Notes: generated from the letters alone by a model not told the origin. Positions 22,989 to 35,800 are shown, counted from the stretch's first letter. The stretch: DNA of 64,000 nt from Panaeolus papilionaceus (GCA_015501605.1 JADNRZ010000001.1:3348001-3412000); one strand, 5' to 3'. Made by a program: numbers and translations.

Positions 22989-25403
22989 CTACGAATCAAC
23001 GACCATCTCCTCCTCTTCCTCTCCCTCCTCACCTTCTTCCTCTTCTTCCTCATCCCCATCTCCCTCAACATCCACACTCCCATTCACCGCAGATCCACCC
23101 ACACCATTCACATAGACCAACCCATCCCCCGCCCGCCTATACCCCCGCATCCGCATCCCCACAATCCCATCCACCGTACTCGCATCATCATCTCCGCCAT
23201 ACCCATATGCGCTCTGAAAGAATCTTCTCCTCGCACCACTCTTGCTATTCACGCCAGAAGTAGAACCATGTGCCCCACCGTACAAATCGAAATGCTCATA
23301 CCCAGGCTCTGTCGCAGGTATATCGTAGTATTTGCCCGTGATCAGGCTCATGCGTCGCTTATTCTGACTCCCTTGAGATGAGGAATTGACGAAGCCAGAA
23401 GAGGACGAGTTGAGGGTTGGGAGGACGGGATACTGGTATCCGTTATTCAGCGTGCCATTGTTACTCCTTGACGCTGAGCTGGTGCGTTTGAATTTCGAGT
23501 TGGGGGCTGCGTTGCGCCAGTTGGATGAGCTGGATTCTTCTGCGGAGGATGAGGAGTCGGGGTTTTCGTTTTCTGAGTCGTCGTCGGATGTTTCGGCTTC
23601 TTGGAGGTTGTATAGGTATCTTGTGTGTTCTGATATTGCAGAGTTAAATAGTTGTTATGTTATAAGATGGATGAGGGGATTAACTCACGGGCTAACTCCA
23701 GCTCGTCTCTACTCTGACCATCATCTTGTCCAAACCCGAGATGTTTTCCTACACTCTCCCTCGGCACATCCGTCATCTGCACCGAAGGCGCATGTGCCAA
23801 TTCTTGTAAATGTTCCAATGCCGTCGTTCTAAAATTCCGCAAGGTAAGGGTCAACGACACCTCCCAAAACCAGAACCAGAGATCAAATGTACGCACCTCA
23901 CAACATCCAAAGACCCTTCCTTCACATTCAAATCCTCCATATTATTCTCCGCGACCTCCAGCCTATACCGTGGGCCAAACCACTCAAAATACTCATTCCA
24001 CGGTAAATTTGGGTCAATGTCATTCTCAATTCCCAAAGCGCATGCAGTCTCATACGTCCACGTCCTGGCGACATTTTTCACGGTGTACCCCCCTCCGCCG
24101 AGCAGAATGAGAGGAACGTTGTATTTCCGGAGGAACTGCACACAGCTGGCGTGCCCGTGCATGGTTAAGTTGAAACACCCCAACTTGTCGCCTGCAAGTG
24201 AGTCCGCTCCGCATTGTAGGACGACGGCGGATGGACGGAAGACTTCCAGGATTTTAGCCATAATCTATTATAAGCATTACTCTATCAGCATTTTTCACAA
24301 AATGGAAACAGGGCTTTGAGACTCACAGGTTCAAAAACACTCTTAAATGACTCGTCCGTAATCCCGTCCTTCAACGGTACATTAACGGCGTACCCCTTCC
24401 CCTTCCCCCTCCCTCTATCTTCCTGCGTCCCCGTTCCAGGGAAATACTCTCCAAACTTATGGAAACTACACGTCATCACCCTATCCGTGGTATAAAACGC
24501 CTCTTCGACGCCGTCGCCGTGGTGGCAGTCGATATCGATGTACAGCACGCGTGGGTAGGTCCGTAGGAGCTCGAGGATGCCGAGCACGATGTCGTTGATG
24601 TAGCAGAACCCGGAGGCCTCGTGCTTTTTGGCGTGGTGGAGTCCTCCGGCCCAGTTTATGGCGATGTCGGCGGCGCCGCATGCGAGACGTTGGGCTCACC
24701 TGTGGGAGCGTTAGTGGGAGGTTGGGGGTGCAGGGTGTGGTGGGACGAACCTAGTGAGCCTCCTGCTGACATTGAGCAAAACTCGAAAATGCCTTCAAAG
24801 GCGGGGTTATCTTCTCCGACGAGGACTGTGAGGTGTGTTAGTATGGGTGATTGAGATGAAAATGTTGAGGTATAAGGTGCGACATCGGAATGGGGGAAGG
24901 GGAAAGTAGTGACAATATCTTCGTTTCATGATAGCTAGTAGACGAAATAAAGGAAATGCAGTAGTAACTCACATCTCGTCCCTTGATAAGTCATCTTCTC
25001 TGCCGTCTCTGGTGTAACTTGCGTCAAAAAATGAACGTATTCATCTGTATGAAACGCGCTCATTTTCTTAGGTGTAGCTCATCTTGGTCGCTATACATAC
25101 CAGTGAACATCGTGTATATCGTTCAGGTTACAAGCAAGTTGTGATACAATGAGCAGAGGCCTACAACACAGAGCCCAAGACCAAAACGTGCAGCTTATCC
25201 AACATCCCATACGCAGACACCAAATTATGCGTAACGCGTATACGGTGTGGTTTCATAGGGTGTCCTGGACCATATGTATAGGCTCCCACCTCAGCTATGA
25301 ACCAGAATCAATGCATCCCGTCAGAGTCGTATCTTTATTGAACGAGGTAGAAATAATGGGTGTACTCGCTGTCGTAGTAATAAGCCACTTTCCGCTTCGA
25401 CAT
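22989..25403 (-). pseudogene. Rpd3-class histone deacetylase, unit 3 (near complete, broken)
   Basis: Class I HDAC, the zinc-dependent lysine deacetylase of Rpd3/Clr6 corepressor complexes. Exons: 25370-25403 (MSKRKVAYYYD), about 25178-25294 (TYGPGHPMKPHR), 24973-25090 (SAFHTDEYVHFLTQVTPETA), 24751-24825, 24327-24699 ([20 protein letters not shown]), 24264-23897 ([35 protein letters not shown]), 23689-23828 and 22989-23619 (acidic tail with a Glu run). The catalytic residues are present. Four lesions are visible: a GC instead of GT donor after exon 1, an 8-9 nt deletion destroying the exon 2 donor, TGA in exon 3 (RPR-stop-ATP, near 25080) and a 1-nt deletion at the start of exon 5 (about 24697) that shifts the frame before the AGGLHH motif. 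The last two are fatal. Confidence 0.85.
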
Positions 25404-25819
25404 CCCGTTAAGGGTTAAATTTTCCCCTGTGCTGTGATATGATAGGATTTCTCGTCGTTGTCTGTGAAGATGGAGGGAGTGGAGGAGAGGACTGTGGTCT
25501 TTGTCTGTCTGTAAGGTTGACCCTGACGGTGGTGGATAGGTCAGTCACTGATGATGATGATGTCATGAGACCCAGATTCAGCTGTCAGTCTCAGTTTAGC
25601 ATAAACCACTCTCTGTTGAACACATGCCATTGCTTATCGACGACCACAAAACATCTACGTATACCACAACATACCATCGCTAGAGCCTAGTATCAGTTTT
25701 TCTCACCTAACTCAAAGTGATTGTTTTCTCTACACTTGGATCTGAATCTCGGAGACAGCTACAACCTATCTTCTATTTGAACGTGTCCGAATCAGTCTAC
25801 AACATTACACAATGACACA
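25404..25819. other. HDAC upstream region joined to UBC upstream region
   Basis: From 25404 to about 25550 this is the HDAC 5' flank, also present at 60386-60530. From about 25551 the sequence matches the UBC-like upstream region (TGATGATGATGATGTCATGAGA block, also at 51440). The junction marks a rearrangement. No gene lies here. Confidence 0.5.
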
Positions 25820-26062
25820 ATGCTTCGACCACCATCTAGACGACCCCCATCTGCGCTAGTACCACAGGTATTCTCGGCAACCTCCAACCCATGCCGCGGA
25901 CCAAACCACCCAAAATACTCATTCCACGGCAAATTCGCGTCCATGTCATTCTCAATCCTTGCACAAAACTTGTTTCCTTCTTTCCTTGCTTCTACCTTCA
26001 GATTCTTTAGTTTATATTTATCTCATGCTTTCTACGCTCAGGCGAGGGCTTTGACTGCTTAG
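25820..26062 (+). other. Fusion ORF: UBC-like start + antisense HDAC, copy A (80 aa)
   Basis: ORF that begins with the UBC-like exon 1 (MLRPPSRRPPSALVPQ) and at about 25869 runs into the HDAC WNEYFEW exon read antisense (VFSATSNPCRGPNHPKYSF). It then crosses the HDAC-Air junction and ends AQARALTA. The same 80-aa frame is kept at 61240-61482. It looks like a by-product of recombination. Whether it is expressed cannot be told from sequence. Confidence 0.5.
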
Positions 26063-26089
26063 CTGAACGATCCTGGAAGATTGGTGATA

Positions 26090-28996
26090 CACGTAGCTTG
26101 GATGACAGACTTCCAGCCAGCTGGATCAAAACCGAGGCTACTACAAATACGAATACGACATATGAAATCTTCGACTTAACTATTGCTGCTGACGAGCAGC
26201 CGGAGGCTACTGCAAACTCTACGCATGCGGCACGACATGCGGAAGGCTCGCGTGCAGATGGTGTAGAATCAAATACGCGAATGCAGGAGTTGATTCCAAC
26301 CCCAACGATAATAATTGCACTCAATCAACCTCAACTCTGTTAACAACTCGACGTCAAATTCCAACTTCAATCTGAAACCCAAAATCTCCCCAGACAAGCT
26401 ATATCCTAATGCCAATCCTACATCACCACCACCAACGACAACAGGCGCACAAACCACAACCCAGACCGAAGCGTCCGAGTCACAGGTGTAAAATGGGGAC
26501 AGCGGAATCGGAATGATAGTAGACTGCGAGGTTGTAAAAGTTGTGAAAAAAGCGGCGCCTGGACCGAGAAGGACCGTGGACGAGAAAGTCGCCTGCGGTG
26601 AGGGAGGAGAAAGCGATGGAGATGAGTGGTAGAGAGAAGAGTGTGGGTGTGGAGGGAGAGAAAAACGATACGGAGAAGGGAAAGAGAGAGGAGAAGGGCA
26701 AGTAGAAGGCGAAGAACGAGCAAGAGAGGACCGGAGAGAAGAGAAAAACGCGACTTGGGAGAGGAAGGAGAGGTGGGATTGGAAGGGGAGATGAAGGCTC
26801 AAGAATGAGGGTCGGGTGATGATAAGATGTGGGGTGTTGAGGAGCAGGGGCAAGTGCAACAGAACTCTGAGGATGCACGGTCAGAGCGGGAAACGGCGCG
26901 AGAACGAGAAAGGGAAATCAAAACATCCACCTCCACCCGCACCCGCGTCGCCATCTAAAAGCCATAACCAAAATCAGAAGCAAGACCCGAACAGCAGGTC
27001 AGATTCCTCGACGAGCGTGAAGCCAAGGTCTCAAGGCAAGACGAATCTGGGCAGAGGAGACGATGAAAGAGACGAGGGGAAGCGATGATCTCTATCTCGG
27101 TCGCACTCCCAAACTCAATCACTCTTACAGCTCTCCAAACCAGCGCCAGCACCTACACCAGAACCCTCACCTAAACCGCTACTCAAAGCGGATACCTGCA
27201 GCTTTTTCTTCATTTCCCTAACGCCCGCTGCCATCCCCACTGTTCTCATCGACACCACGCTCGCCATCGCTCTTGACTCGTCTATTGCCCCTGACGCGGT
27301 GTAGGATGCGAAATTGCTTGTTCCTGCACATGTTACGGTGCTCAGGAGCACGTCTGTGCGGATTATTGAGAAGCGGAGGGTTGGAGGAAACGGACAGGGG
27401 GAGGATGGGGAAGCAGGAAAGGAGGGCGAGGAGGAGCAGGAAGAGGGTATTGAGTATTTGGATTATGACGATGTTAGGGTGCGTTGCTTTCTCTTTCTGT
27501 TTCAATCTACCCTGCAAATTGGTTGAATTAAACACTGATAATACTTATATAGGGTATCGCTCGCTATTTCGACGTAGCGCCCAATCTGAATGCCCCGTTG
27601 AGGAGGACAGCGTGTAAGAATTCGGCGCGGAGGATGAGCATAAGATGGTGGTGTGAGTGAATAGTCCGTCTCTCTTTCTCTCTTTCTCCCTTCTTTTTTT
27701 CTTTTCCCTTTTTCATCTACCGACGACATTTTACTCAACTCCATTCGTAGGCTTTTCTGCTCACAATTCTTTCATCGACGTCGTTCATTCATTTGCCAAC
27801 AACACTGACGCGAATCTACCTCAAGTGCCTGACATACAGCGCATGCAACGAACACTCTACACACTCATGTCCAATCATCAAAGTCTATTTTACATGTGGT
27901 ATCAAGGGGCATATTAACGCTGTATGTGCATCCTTTTCTTTGTATCGTAATTTACCTTTTATTTATTGACTTTAAATATAATCCCTACAGAACAGCCTCA
28001 ATTGACGCTCGGGGCGTGCTACGGGACCAGGATTGCGATCTTTGTTTCTCGTCTTTTCACAAGACTAAGGTTAGTCGTTATCATATATATCTCCCGATTC
28101 CTATTAGTCTAATTTTATTTTATTTTTTGCACATTTTATTCCAATCTCTACCAACTCCTAACTCTCCCAAAAATATTCCGTCTTCCCTCCCAACCTCCTC
28201 TCTCCTTACAACCTCCCCTGCACTTCGCTCACCCAGGAATGTCCAACATGGTGGTGGATCTACGAATACTTCTCCAAGGCTCGGCGACACGCCACCCTCG
28301 CGCGACGCCTAGAGAAGGGCTTGTTGTCGGGCAAGGGCGACGTGATGAAAAGCCCCTTCTGGAACCCTACCTCAGAAAGCCAACACAAAAAATCAGAGTC
28401 AGCGACAAAGCCTAGGCGTGTAGATGATTATGTTAATGAATAGTGGGACGATGTGCTGGATCAGGTGGGGAAGAAGGCGACGGTGGAGGTGAGGTTGGTG
28501 TTGCAGAAACGTGAGGAGAGGGTGGATGAGTATGAGCATGATTGGTTTGGGACTAGGAAGAATGCGGATGCAAGTGCGAGTGGGAGTGTGAAGGCGGACA
28601 CGGCACCCCAAGCGCCGAACGGAGCCCCTGCAGAACCTACAAAGATGTGATTTGGGTTCTCGTTAGATGCGAAGAAGAAGAATGAGCAGGGGAGTTTGTT
28701 AGCGAGGTTGGAGGTGCAGAGTGGGAATGATTTTGCAAGGATTGAGAAGGGCAATGAGAAGAGGGTTAGAGGTAGTGATAGTGGGCGGCAGAGTGGTGGT
28801 AGAGGTAATGGTGGTGGATGAATCGGAGAAGAGTGGAAGGGTCGTATTGGATAAGAGTTCAAAGAGGGATAGTGATAGAGAGACGGGGAAGGATAAGAGT
28901 CGATATAGGGATCGGGACAGGAGGGATTCGTGGAGAGATGTGGGGAGAGATGAGACGAGGAATGGGAGGAGGTATATGCGAGGTTATGCGAGGTAG
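26090..28996 (+). pseudogene. Air1/Air2-like zinc-knuckle gene, copy 3 (decayed)
   Basis: Full-span copy: TIAADEQPEATANSTHAARH at about 26180, frameshift by about 26280, Lys/Glu/Arg-rich stretch 26560-26850, KNHNQNQKQD-like block near 26960, and LPVPAHV-like and EEGIEYLDYDDV pieces ending exon 1 near 27478. The first knuckle exon (about 27553-27655) has CKN-S/F-GAEDEHK with a zinc-binding Cys lost, then a stop. Exon 4 reads LRDQDCDLCFSSFHKT, a good CxxC...H knuckle. The next exon keeps the ARRHATLARRLEKGLLSGKG equivalent but jumps by deletion into NVMKSPFWNPTSES, so the last knuckle (CYNCGG) is missing. The C-terminus ends GRRYMRGYAR at 28996. Confidence 0.75.
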
Positions 28997-29560
28997 TGGT
29001 TGTCCGCGACGTGGTGTAGCATGGTGGTTTTTGGTCGATGTGTTTATTTCGTTGTTCATTTCATGTACGCACTTGGTTGCTTGCACATTTCGCATTTCGC
29101 ACCTCTTTTTATAATTTTATTTTTGTGGATTGTGGTAATTCAACTTTTAGTCTTGACTTTTGACGTGATATTCTGACATCCTGTCCTCTTTCCCGAGCCA
29201 TGCCGTTCACTTTCTACGTGGACACTGTCAATGTAGATCTTCATGATCATTGATCCACTGAGGTTCATAGGCACGGACATACCCAACCTGATGATGCTTG
29301 CGATGTTGATGCTGCCAGCTTTAGCATCTGTCATGAACCACCTCGTCTCAATTTATGTAAATTGGACACATGCGTCTCGACGACCATATAACACCTTCAT
29401 ATTCCACATCGCATTGCTAGTAATAGTACTTCATGCCCTACATTCAACTTGCTTAATTATTCTCCGTTCTTGCTCAAGTTTACGCTTGGACACAGTAACT
29501 ATCCACAACCAGCCTGTCTAACGGTTGACTTTCTGTATAATCTATTGGAGTGGGAGTATG
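28997..29560 (+). other. UBC leader region without gene body, unit 3
   Basis: The sequence upstream of the UBC-like gene (compare 40409-41000) is present up to about 29520. The UBC-like body is then missing. A short tail-like piece 'tggagtgggagtatgagcac' at about 29545 leads into inverted sequence. No gene is present; this is a rearrangement boundary. Confidence 0.5.
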
Positions 29561-29574
29561 AGCACAAGATTCTT

Positions 29575-29800
29575 TGTTATTTGGTTATTTTAATTTCGTG
29601 GTGGGACTCGCGGTAAGAAAGGGAGAGACGAGAGGGAGAGGGAAACAGGGAAACGGACCAACCTACAGGCCTCCTCATTAAAAAATCACTTTCTTGAATC
29701 CTATCCAGCATATTCTTCTTAATGACGTTTTGATCTAGTGTAATAGGTGGATAATGTGGTGTTCGTCGTAGACTGATTCAGCCGCAGTGTAGGTCGGAGA
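29575..29800 (-). pseudogene. UBC-like exon 3 fragment, inverted
   Basis: Minus-strand piece corresponding to the intron 2, exon 3 and intron 3 area of the UBC-like gene: the ADEHHIIH-like start, the ATTGGATAGGATTCAAGAAAG-type segment and a following CT-rich intron are recognisable. It belongs to the inverted block that continues to about 32580. No coding capacity remains. Confidence 0.5.
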
Positions 29801-29872
29801 TTGTGTCCTAGATCCACTTGTAAAGCATTTAAGTTGTATGCAGCGTATAAAATATCGATACTAGCGACGCTA

Positions 29873-32375
29873 TTACGCGCATCCCTCCTCACACTCTCTG
29901 TGAATCTCTCCCATCCCTATCCCTATACCGACTCTTGTTTTTCCTTGTCTCTCCACCCCTATTTCTCTTCCGAGACCCACCACCTCTCCCCTGCCTATCC
30001 CTATCTCTATTTCTAACCCTGTCCCCGCCCCTCTTCTCCCCTCCCCTCTTCTCCCCGCTCCTCTTCTCGTCCCTCTTCTCCCCACCCCCTTGACTCTCAT
30101 TACCCCCTTCTCACTCATAACAAAATCATCCCCACTCGGCACCTCCAACCTCGCCAACAAACTCCCCTACTCAGTTTTCTTCTTGGCATCTACCGAGAAC
30201 CCAAACCGCATCTTTTGAGGCTCCGTATGGGCCCCCTTCGGCGCTTGCGGTGCCGCGTTCGCCTTCACATTCCCACTCGCATTCGCATTTGCGTTCTCCT
30301 GCTCCCAAACCAATCATCCTCATCCCTCTCCTCACGTTTCTGCAACACCAACCGCGCCTTCACCATCGCCTTCTTCCCCATCTCATCCAACACATCGCCC
30401 CGCCACTGTGCGTTCACATAATCATCCACATGCCTAGGCTTCGTCGCCTACTTCGATTTTTTTGGTGTTGGGTTTCTGAGGTGGGGTCGCAGAAGGGGCT
30501 TGTCATCACGTTGTAGGCACTGAATGCAGAGTAATCATTACGAGGCACTCGGGCGTCGTCGCAGTCCTGAAAATCATAAAGAATACACATACAGCGTTAA
30601 TATGTCCCTTCATCCCACACGTAAAACCGACTTTGGTGATTGGACATGACCGTGTCGAGTGTTCGTCGCGCGCACCACACGTTAGGCACTGTAATAGGTA
30701 GAATTCGCGTCAGTGTTGTTGGCAAATGAAGTCAAGAAAATGTCAATGACAAATAAAGTAGTCGATAAAAACGAATATAAAACCACAAAAAGGCATTGGG
30801 AAACGAAAATAAGAAGCGATAACGTTGGTCATTTACTTACAATCCTCACAGGACACGCCGCCGTCTTATGCTCACCCTCCGCCCCACAGTTCTTACAAAC
30901 CGTCCTCCGACTCTGCGCTGCAGCATTCGGATCGACCGCGTCGTCGAAGTAGCGGGTTATACCCTGTGGAATTGATTTACGATTAGAAAAGCTCAACCAC
31001 ACCCGCAGAGAAAAGGCATACACGCCCGAACATCGTCATCATAACCCAAATACTCAATCCCCTCTTCCTCTTCTTCTCCCTCCTCTCCTGCTCCCCCATC
31101 CTCCCCTCCGTCTCCCTGTCCCTCTCCTCCAACTCTCCGTTTTTTAATGATCTGCACCGGTGGGCTCCCAAACAACGTGACATGCGCAGGGACCAGTAAA
31201 TTCGTATCTTGCACGGGATCAGGGGCAATAGATGAGTCAAGAGCGACAGCGGGTGTGGTATCGATGAGCACTGTGGGGATCGCTGTGGGGGTTAGGTCGA
31301 TGAAGAAAAGGCTGCGGGTATCTGCTTCTGGCTCTAGTGCGGGTTCTGATGCTGGTGTGGGTTGAGATGGCGGTTGAGACTGGGAAGATAGAGATTGTCG
31401 CTTCCCTCTCGGCTCTTCCGTCTTCCCCCCCCCTCATTCTCCTCAGCCTTTATCTTCCCCTTGGACTTCGGCTTCACGCTCGTCGTCGACAAATCCGACC
31501 TGCTGCTCTGGTCTTGCTTCTGGTTTTGGTTTTGGTTTTTGGATGGTAACGCGGGTTTTGATTTATCCGGTTCTCATTCCCGCTCGCATTATGACAGCGA
31601 TTTCAGCGATTCCTCTTTCCCTTGCCCTTGCTCCTCCAAACCTTCCATCTCATCATCACCCCCAACCTCACCGTCACTCCCGTGCTCATCTCCGTGCTTA
31701 TTCTTATCTCCCATCTCTCCCTCTTCCAATCCCACCTCTCCTTCCTCGCCCTCATCTTTAACGTCGCGCTTCCTCTTCCCTCCAATATTCTCTTGCTCGT
31801 TCTCGTTCTTTTCATCCTGCTTGCTGTCCTTCTCCCCTTCTCCCTTCTCAGTAGCTTTCTCCTGCGTCTTCTCCTTCTCCTCCACACCCACACTCTTCTC
31901 CCCGCGACTCTTCCCCCTCCCTTCACCCTCACTCTTATCCTGATCCTCCTTCACTACAAGAGACTTTCTCGCCCTCTTCCTCGTCTGCGTAGACGCAGCC
32001 GTTTTTGGTACCTCCACAACCGCGCAGTCTACTTTCGTGTCTGAGGCATTTGCGGTCGTTGATGGTGATGTCGGAGTCGGGTTCGGACATGGTTCGTCTG
32101 GGGAGATTTTGGAGCTGGGATTGGAATTGGAGTTGGAATTCAACGTTGAGTTGGCGTCAGAGTTGGCGTTGGGTTGCACATCGGTATTGCCATTAGCGTT
32201 GGCATTGGAATCAACATCTGCATTCGCGTTCGTATTTGATTCCACGACTCCCTCCGCGTGCTTCACATGAAGTTCATGCGTTACTGTAAGCTTCGAAGCA
32301 GCAGCCTCAGGCTGCTCAACAGTAGCAATAGTCAAGTCGATGATTCATGTGTCGTATTTGTCGTGCTAGTAGCCA
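29873..32375 (-). pseudogene. Air1/Air2-like zinc-knuckle gene, inverted copy
   Basis: Only minus-strand copy and the best N-terminal half. The upstream ATG (MATSTTNTTHE) is at 32375, then there is a 1-nt deletion. The reading resumes at 32335 and stays open to 31589, with SNANANGNTDVQPNANS and a long Lys/Glu/Asp-rich segment. A stop interrupts at 31589. Further exon 1 pieces give DLTPTAIPTVLIDTTPAVAL and EEEEGIEYLGYDDD (31030-31271). The first knuckle exon reads GITRYFDDAVDPNAAAQSRR, then CKNCGAEGEHKTAACP (about 30846-30964). The second reads CLTCGARDEHSTRSCP, then FTCGMKGHINA, again without the first Cys of knuckle 3 (about 30596-30689). The exons for the last two knuckles are deleted: the intron after GHINA runs straight into the final intron's acceptor at about 30570. 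The C-terminal part is diverged. Confidence 0.75.
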
Positions 32376-32859
32376 TGCGATATGTTCAGTTTTAATCCAG
32401 CTTGCTTGCAGTTTGTCGCCCAAGTTAGGTGTGTCACTAAGAGAACCAGATAGTGCAGTTAAACAGTTTTAGCCCTCGTCTGAGCGTATAAACCACAAGA
32501 TAAACGTGAACTGATAAATGTGAAGGTGGAAGCAAGGAAAGAAGAAAACAAGTTTGTGCAAGGACAAGCCGCGAAGCCAACCAAAATCGTGAATGGCTGA
32601 TGTTAGAGTCAGCGATTTGATTGAGCGCCTGATTATTTGTGCACTTCAAAAGGATGGAAGTAACCAAAAACCTACGGTCTCCTACGCAACACCTTCAAAT
32701 ATTACTCAGCTGTGATGGATCACGATATGGAAATCGCCCTGCGAGATTGAGAGGTATGAATTAATATTGAATTGAGAGCGTAGAAACACAACTCGAACTC
32801 CATTCATACAAGATCTGCGTGTATATCATCCTATCCCGTACCACATGAATGTTTACTAT
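32376..32859. other. Air upstream/HDAC junction (inverted) plus flank class A
   Basis: From 32376 to about 32580 this is the inverted region upstream of Air-like genes, ending at the same HDAC-derived 'ttgtgcaagg' junction seen in forward copies. From about 32600 to 32859 it is the class A flank also seen at 1-264. No gene is supported. Confidence 0.5.
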
Positions 32860-35800
32860 TCATCGACCAGATTGTGCATACTTTTTCTCCGCAAACTCAT
32901 AGCGCCGGTTGAAGTCGTCCCACCTACGTGACATGGACCACTTGTCCTCGTCAATAGGAAAGCCTGTACTGGGATCTATTATTTCCCATACTACATTAGC
33001 TGCGCAAAAACCAGGCTTGCTGTTCCAATCGCTCTCGTGTTCTGTGTCAGCATTGTAAATCCAGCCGCTTTCAGACCCATGCACCTGACGTGATTCAGAA
33101 CCCTTGCATATGTGATACAACTGTTTACATACAGTCAGTGCCCCAATAATGAAACCAGCTTTGGCAGTAGCAAAACACGTACATGTATATAGTCATGAAT
33201 GAGACCAAGGTTGTCTCTATGACCTTTGGGCCAGACACAGTAGAAGTGGGGTGGAAGGAAAAACCAGCGGGGCAGTGCACAGGGACTGTACTATTCACTC
33301 AAAAGTAAGCCCCACAATTCTTTGTGAGAATTGAATCTGGGATAGGCAAAGTCGAAGGGGAAGGTTTTGTCCTCCATTGTGGAAACAACATGGGGTGGAA
33401 AGATCTTTTGGGATATTTCTTCCAAAGCTGCGACTACCTCAGCTGAAAGGGGGCAGTGATACCATATAAATGTGCTGATGCCTTCTAAGAGGTGACACAC
33501 GACAAGTGCACGCCAATTCCTGCCTCCTGTCTGCTTTAGGAGGTCAATAAGGTCTTGATTTTCGACAATGAATCGGGAAGAACTTGAATCTTCCAATGCA
33601 TCAAACCTGCACAGGTGACAGCCCATTGAGGCAGTTGCATCAGTGATGAAATGATGATACCAGGAGTGATTAAAATACCAACATTGAGTTAATATGCCTG
33701 ATACTGAATACAGCCGCAGCAGTTGCCAGGTCAGGATCCCATGTGCGTCGTCTATATCTCAATTTTTCGATCTCCAGTACTTCCTTCTCTGGAGCTGGTA
33801 GATATTCATCAAGAACATCCAAGAAATCGCCCCATTCGGAGTTTAAATAATTGTACAGCAAGAACTGGTGCTTCTTCGAGGAAAAGAAGTCACATATGTT
33901 GACTCCTGTGTCACGCTGAATGCATGCTTTGACATGCCAATCGAGCAATTTAACAGGATGGTCAGGATGATAGTCGGAGTCAGGTCTGGCCATTGACATA
34001 GGTGAGAATATTTTTGCCGTATACATAAGGAGTAGTCCCAGCGGAAGCCGTGCACTTTCAAATTCCTGGCAAATTCGAAATGGCATTGTTGCCACTGCTG
34101 GTACAAAAACGGACCATAAATTCCGGTCAATGATGTCGACCAATAAAGCTGGACTCAAATCTCGGTTCGAGTGTAGTCGACAAAGAGTCATATACAGCAT
34201 CAGGTTGTGCGAGGTGTCCCACCGGGCAAGTTGTCTGACTACTTGGTCCCTGAAAGAAGGGTGGCGAGACGTTCGGGTTTGGAGTAGGATTAAGAAACAA
34301 TAGATGATATATTGGTCATCTGCCACAGGAAGATCTGGTTCTACCGGTGCTATATAAAATATGCTCAGAAACCTCTCTCCTGAAAAAACAAAGCACACTC
34401 ACCACCCAGATGTCGTAATGACGTTTCACAAAGCTCCTTGTCCATGCTCGGGATATCAACATAGAATTCCTCCGATCGATGTGGGTCTAACAGAAACTCG
34501 AGAAGTGATGCGTGATGAAACATAGGTGGATAGGGTCTGGCCTCGTATCTGTCACCCATGAATTGCATCCCATCTTCGTCACAATTCATGATGGACGGCA
34601 AATCAATGAGGAGTGTGTGGACGGAATAGGGTAAGGATAGGAAGATCCGGAGGTAGTCTCTGGAATCAATATAAGGCATTTCACCCCAAAATGAGGCCGT
34701 GGTGATTCGGAAGGCTAAAATCTGGTGGACAAGCTTTGGGTGCTTGGTCTGCCGGAGAATGTGAAGATACAGCGCATCTAGATCTGCATAAGGTCGATCA
34801 TCACCAGGAACAGTGTGCTCCAAAATGGCTTCCAGTCGCTCGCAGGGATGACCCCGTAGATCCTTGATATATTTGATAATGATGGCGGCGAAGACAAATT
34901 GGCCACAAGCGCGCTTGATGATCTCCTTGACGAGCTCAGGTGACGGCCAACCAGCTGGAATGCGGTAGTTGAGGGGATGCGATTGCTTGATTTCGGCAGT
35001 CTCGTCGTTCACAAACACTTTGATGTCGTGGTCGCTATCACAGTGATCCAGGAGCGAAATGCTCCATAGAAGTTGCGGATCCTCCGACTGCTTGTTAGTC
35101 ATCCATGTTCGAATCGCCACCTCCGGTCGACTGGCTAGAAACACTGAGCACGGGAACACGTCCTGGTGACTAACGAGCGTAGCTAGAGCGTCGAGGACTT
35201 GGATTTGCCCGCTTTCCTCCTCGCACTCGTCCAAGCCATCGATAACCACAACCATGGGTAACACGCAGGAAGTACCCCCATGGCTGGCCATGTCCAGCTG
35301 TAGCACCTTCAAGGGCTCGATAATAAGCGCCATAACTTGTTCTGTGAGGGCAAGGTTGAAGACGGATGGTTTGCTGACAATGACATGCTCGACGTAACCC
35401 TGTAAGTTGGGTACAACTTCGGCGAGCTGGTAGGCGATGGTAGTGACGAAACACCCCTCGTGGCCGCGATGACTATTCACATGCGCTGTCCTCGAGAAGA
35501 AAAAGGAGGCGGCAAGGTTCGACGCCGCTCGAAGCTCCATGGCGAAGGTCTGTGCAACGGCGGACTTTCCAGCGCCTGCAGAGCCGTACAACCACAGCAT
35601 TCGAGGACGACCATTCCGAGCCCACTTTCGTGTCGTGTTCAAAAGTCTGGTCCTGGTGTTTAGGTGGCATTTGGGGGAATCATATCGATCCTTGGAGTTA
35701 AAGGCTGCTCCTGGTGCCGAGTGTTCATACAGAAATTGTATCGCTGCAGACGTGTGTCAGATGTGATCTTCACGACGACTATACACAAGGATTTCTCACC

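Noticed and set aside
22989..23115. Poly-Glu coding stretch as an unusual repeat element
   Set aside because: It is the acidic C-terminal tail of the HDAC copies and is expected for this protein class.
23386..23832. 148-codon plus-strand ORF across the HDAC tail
   Set aside because: It is the antisense of HDAC exons 7-8, and the minus strand matches the deacetylase family. The same shadow recurs in other HDAC copies.
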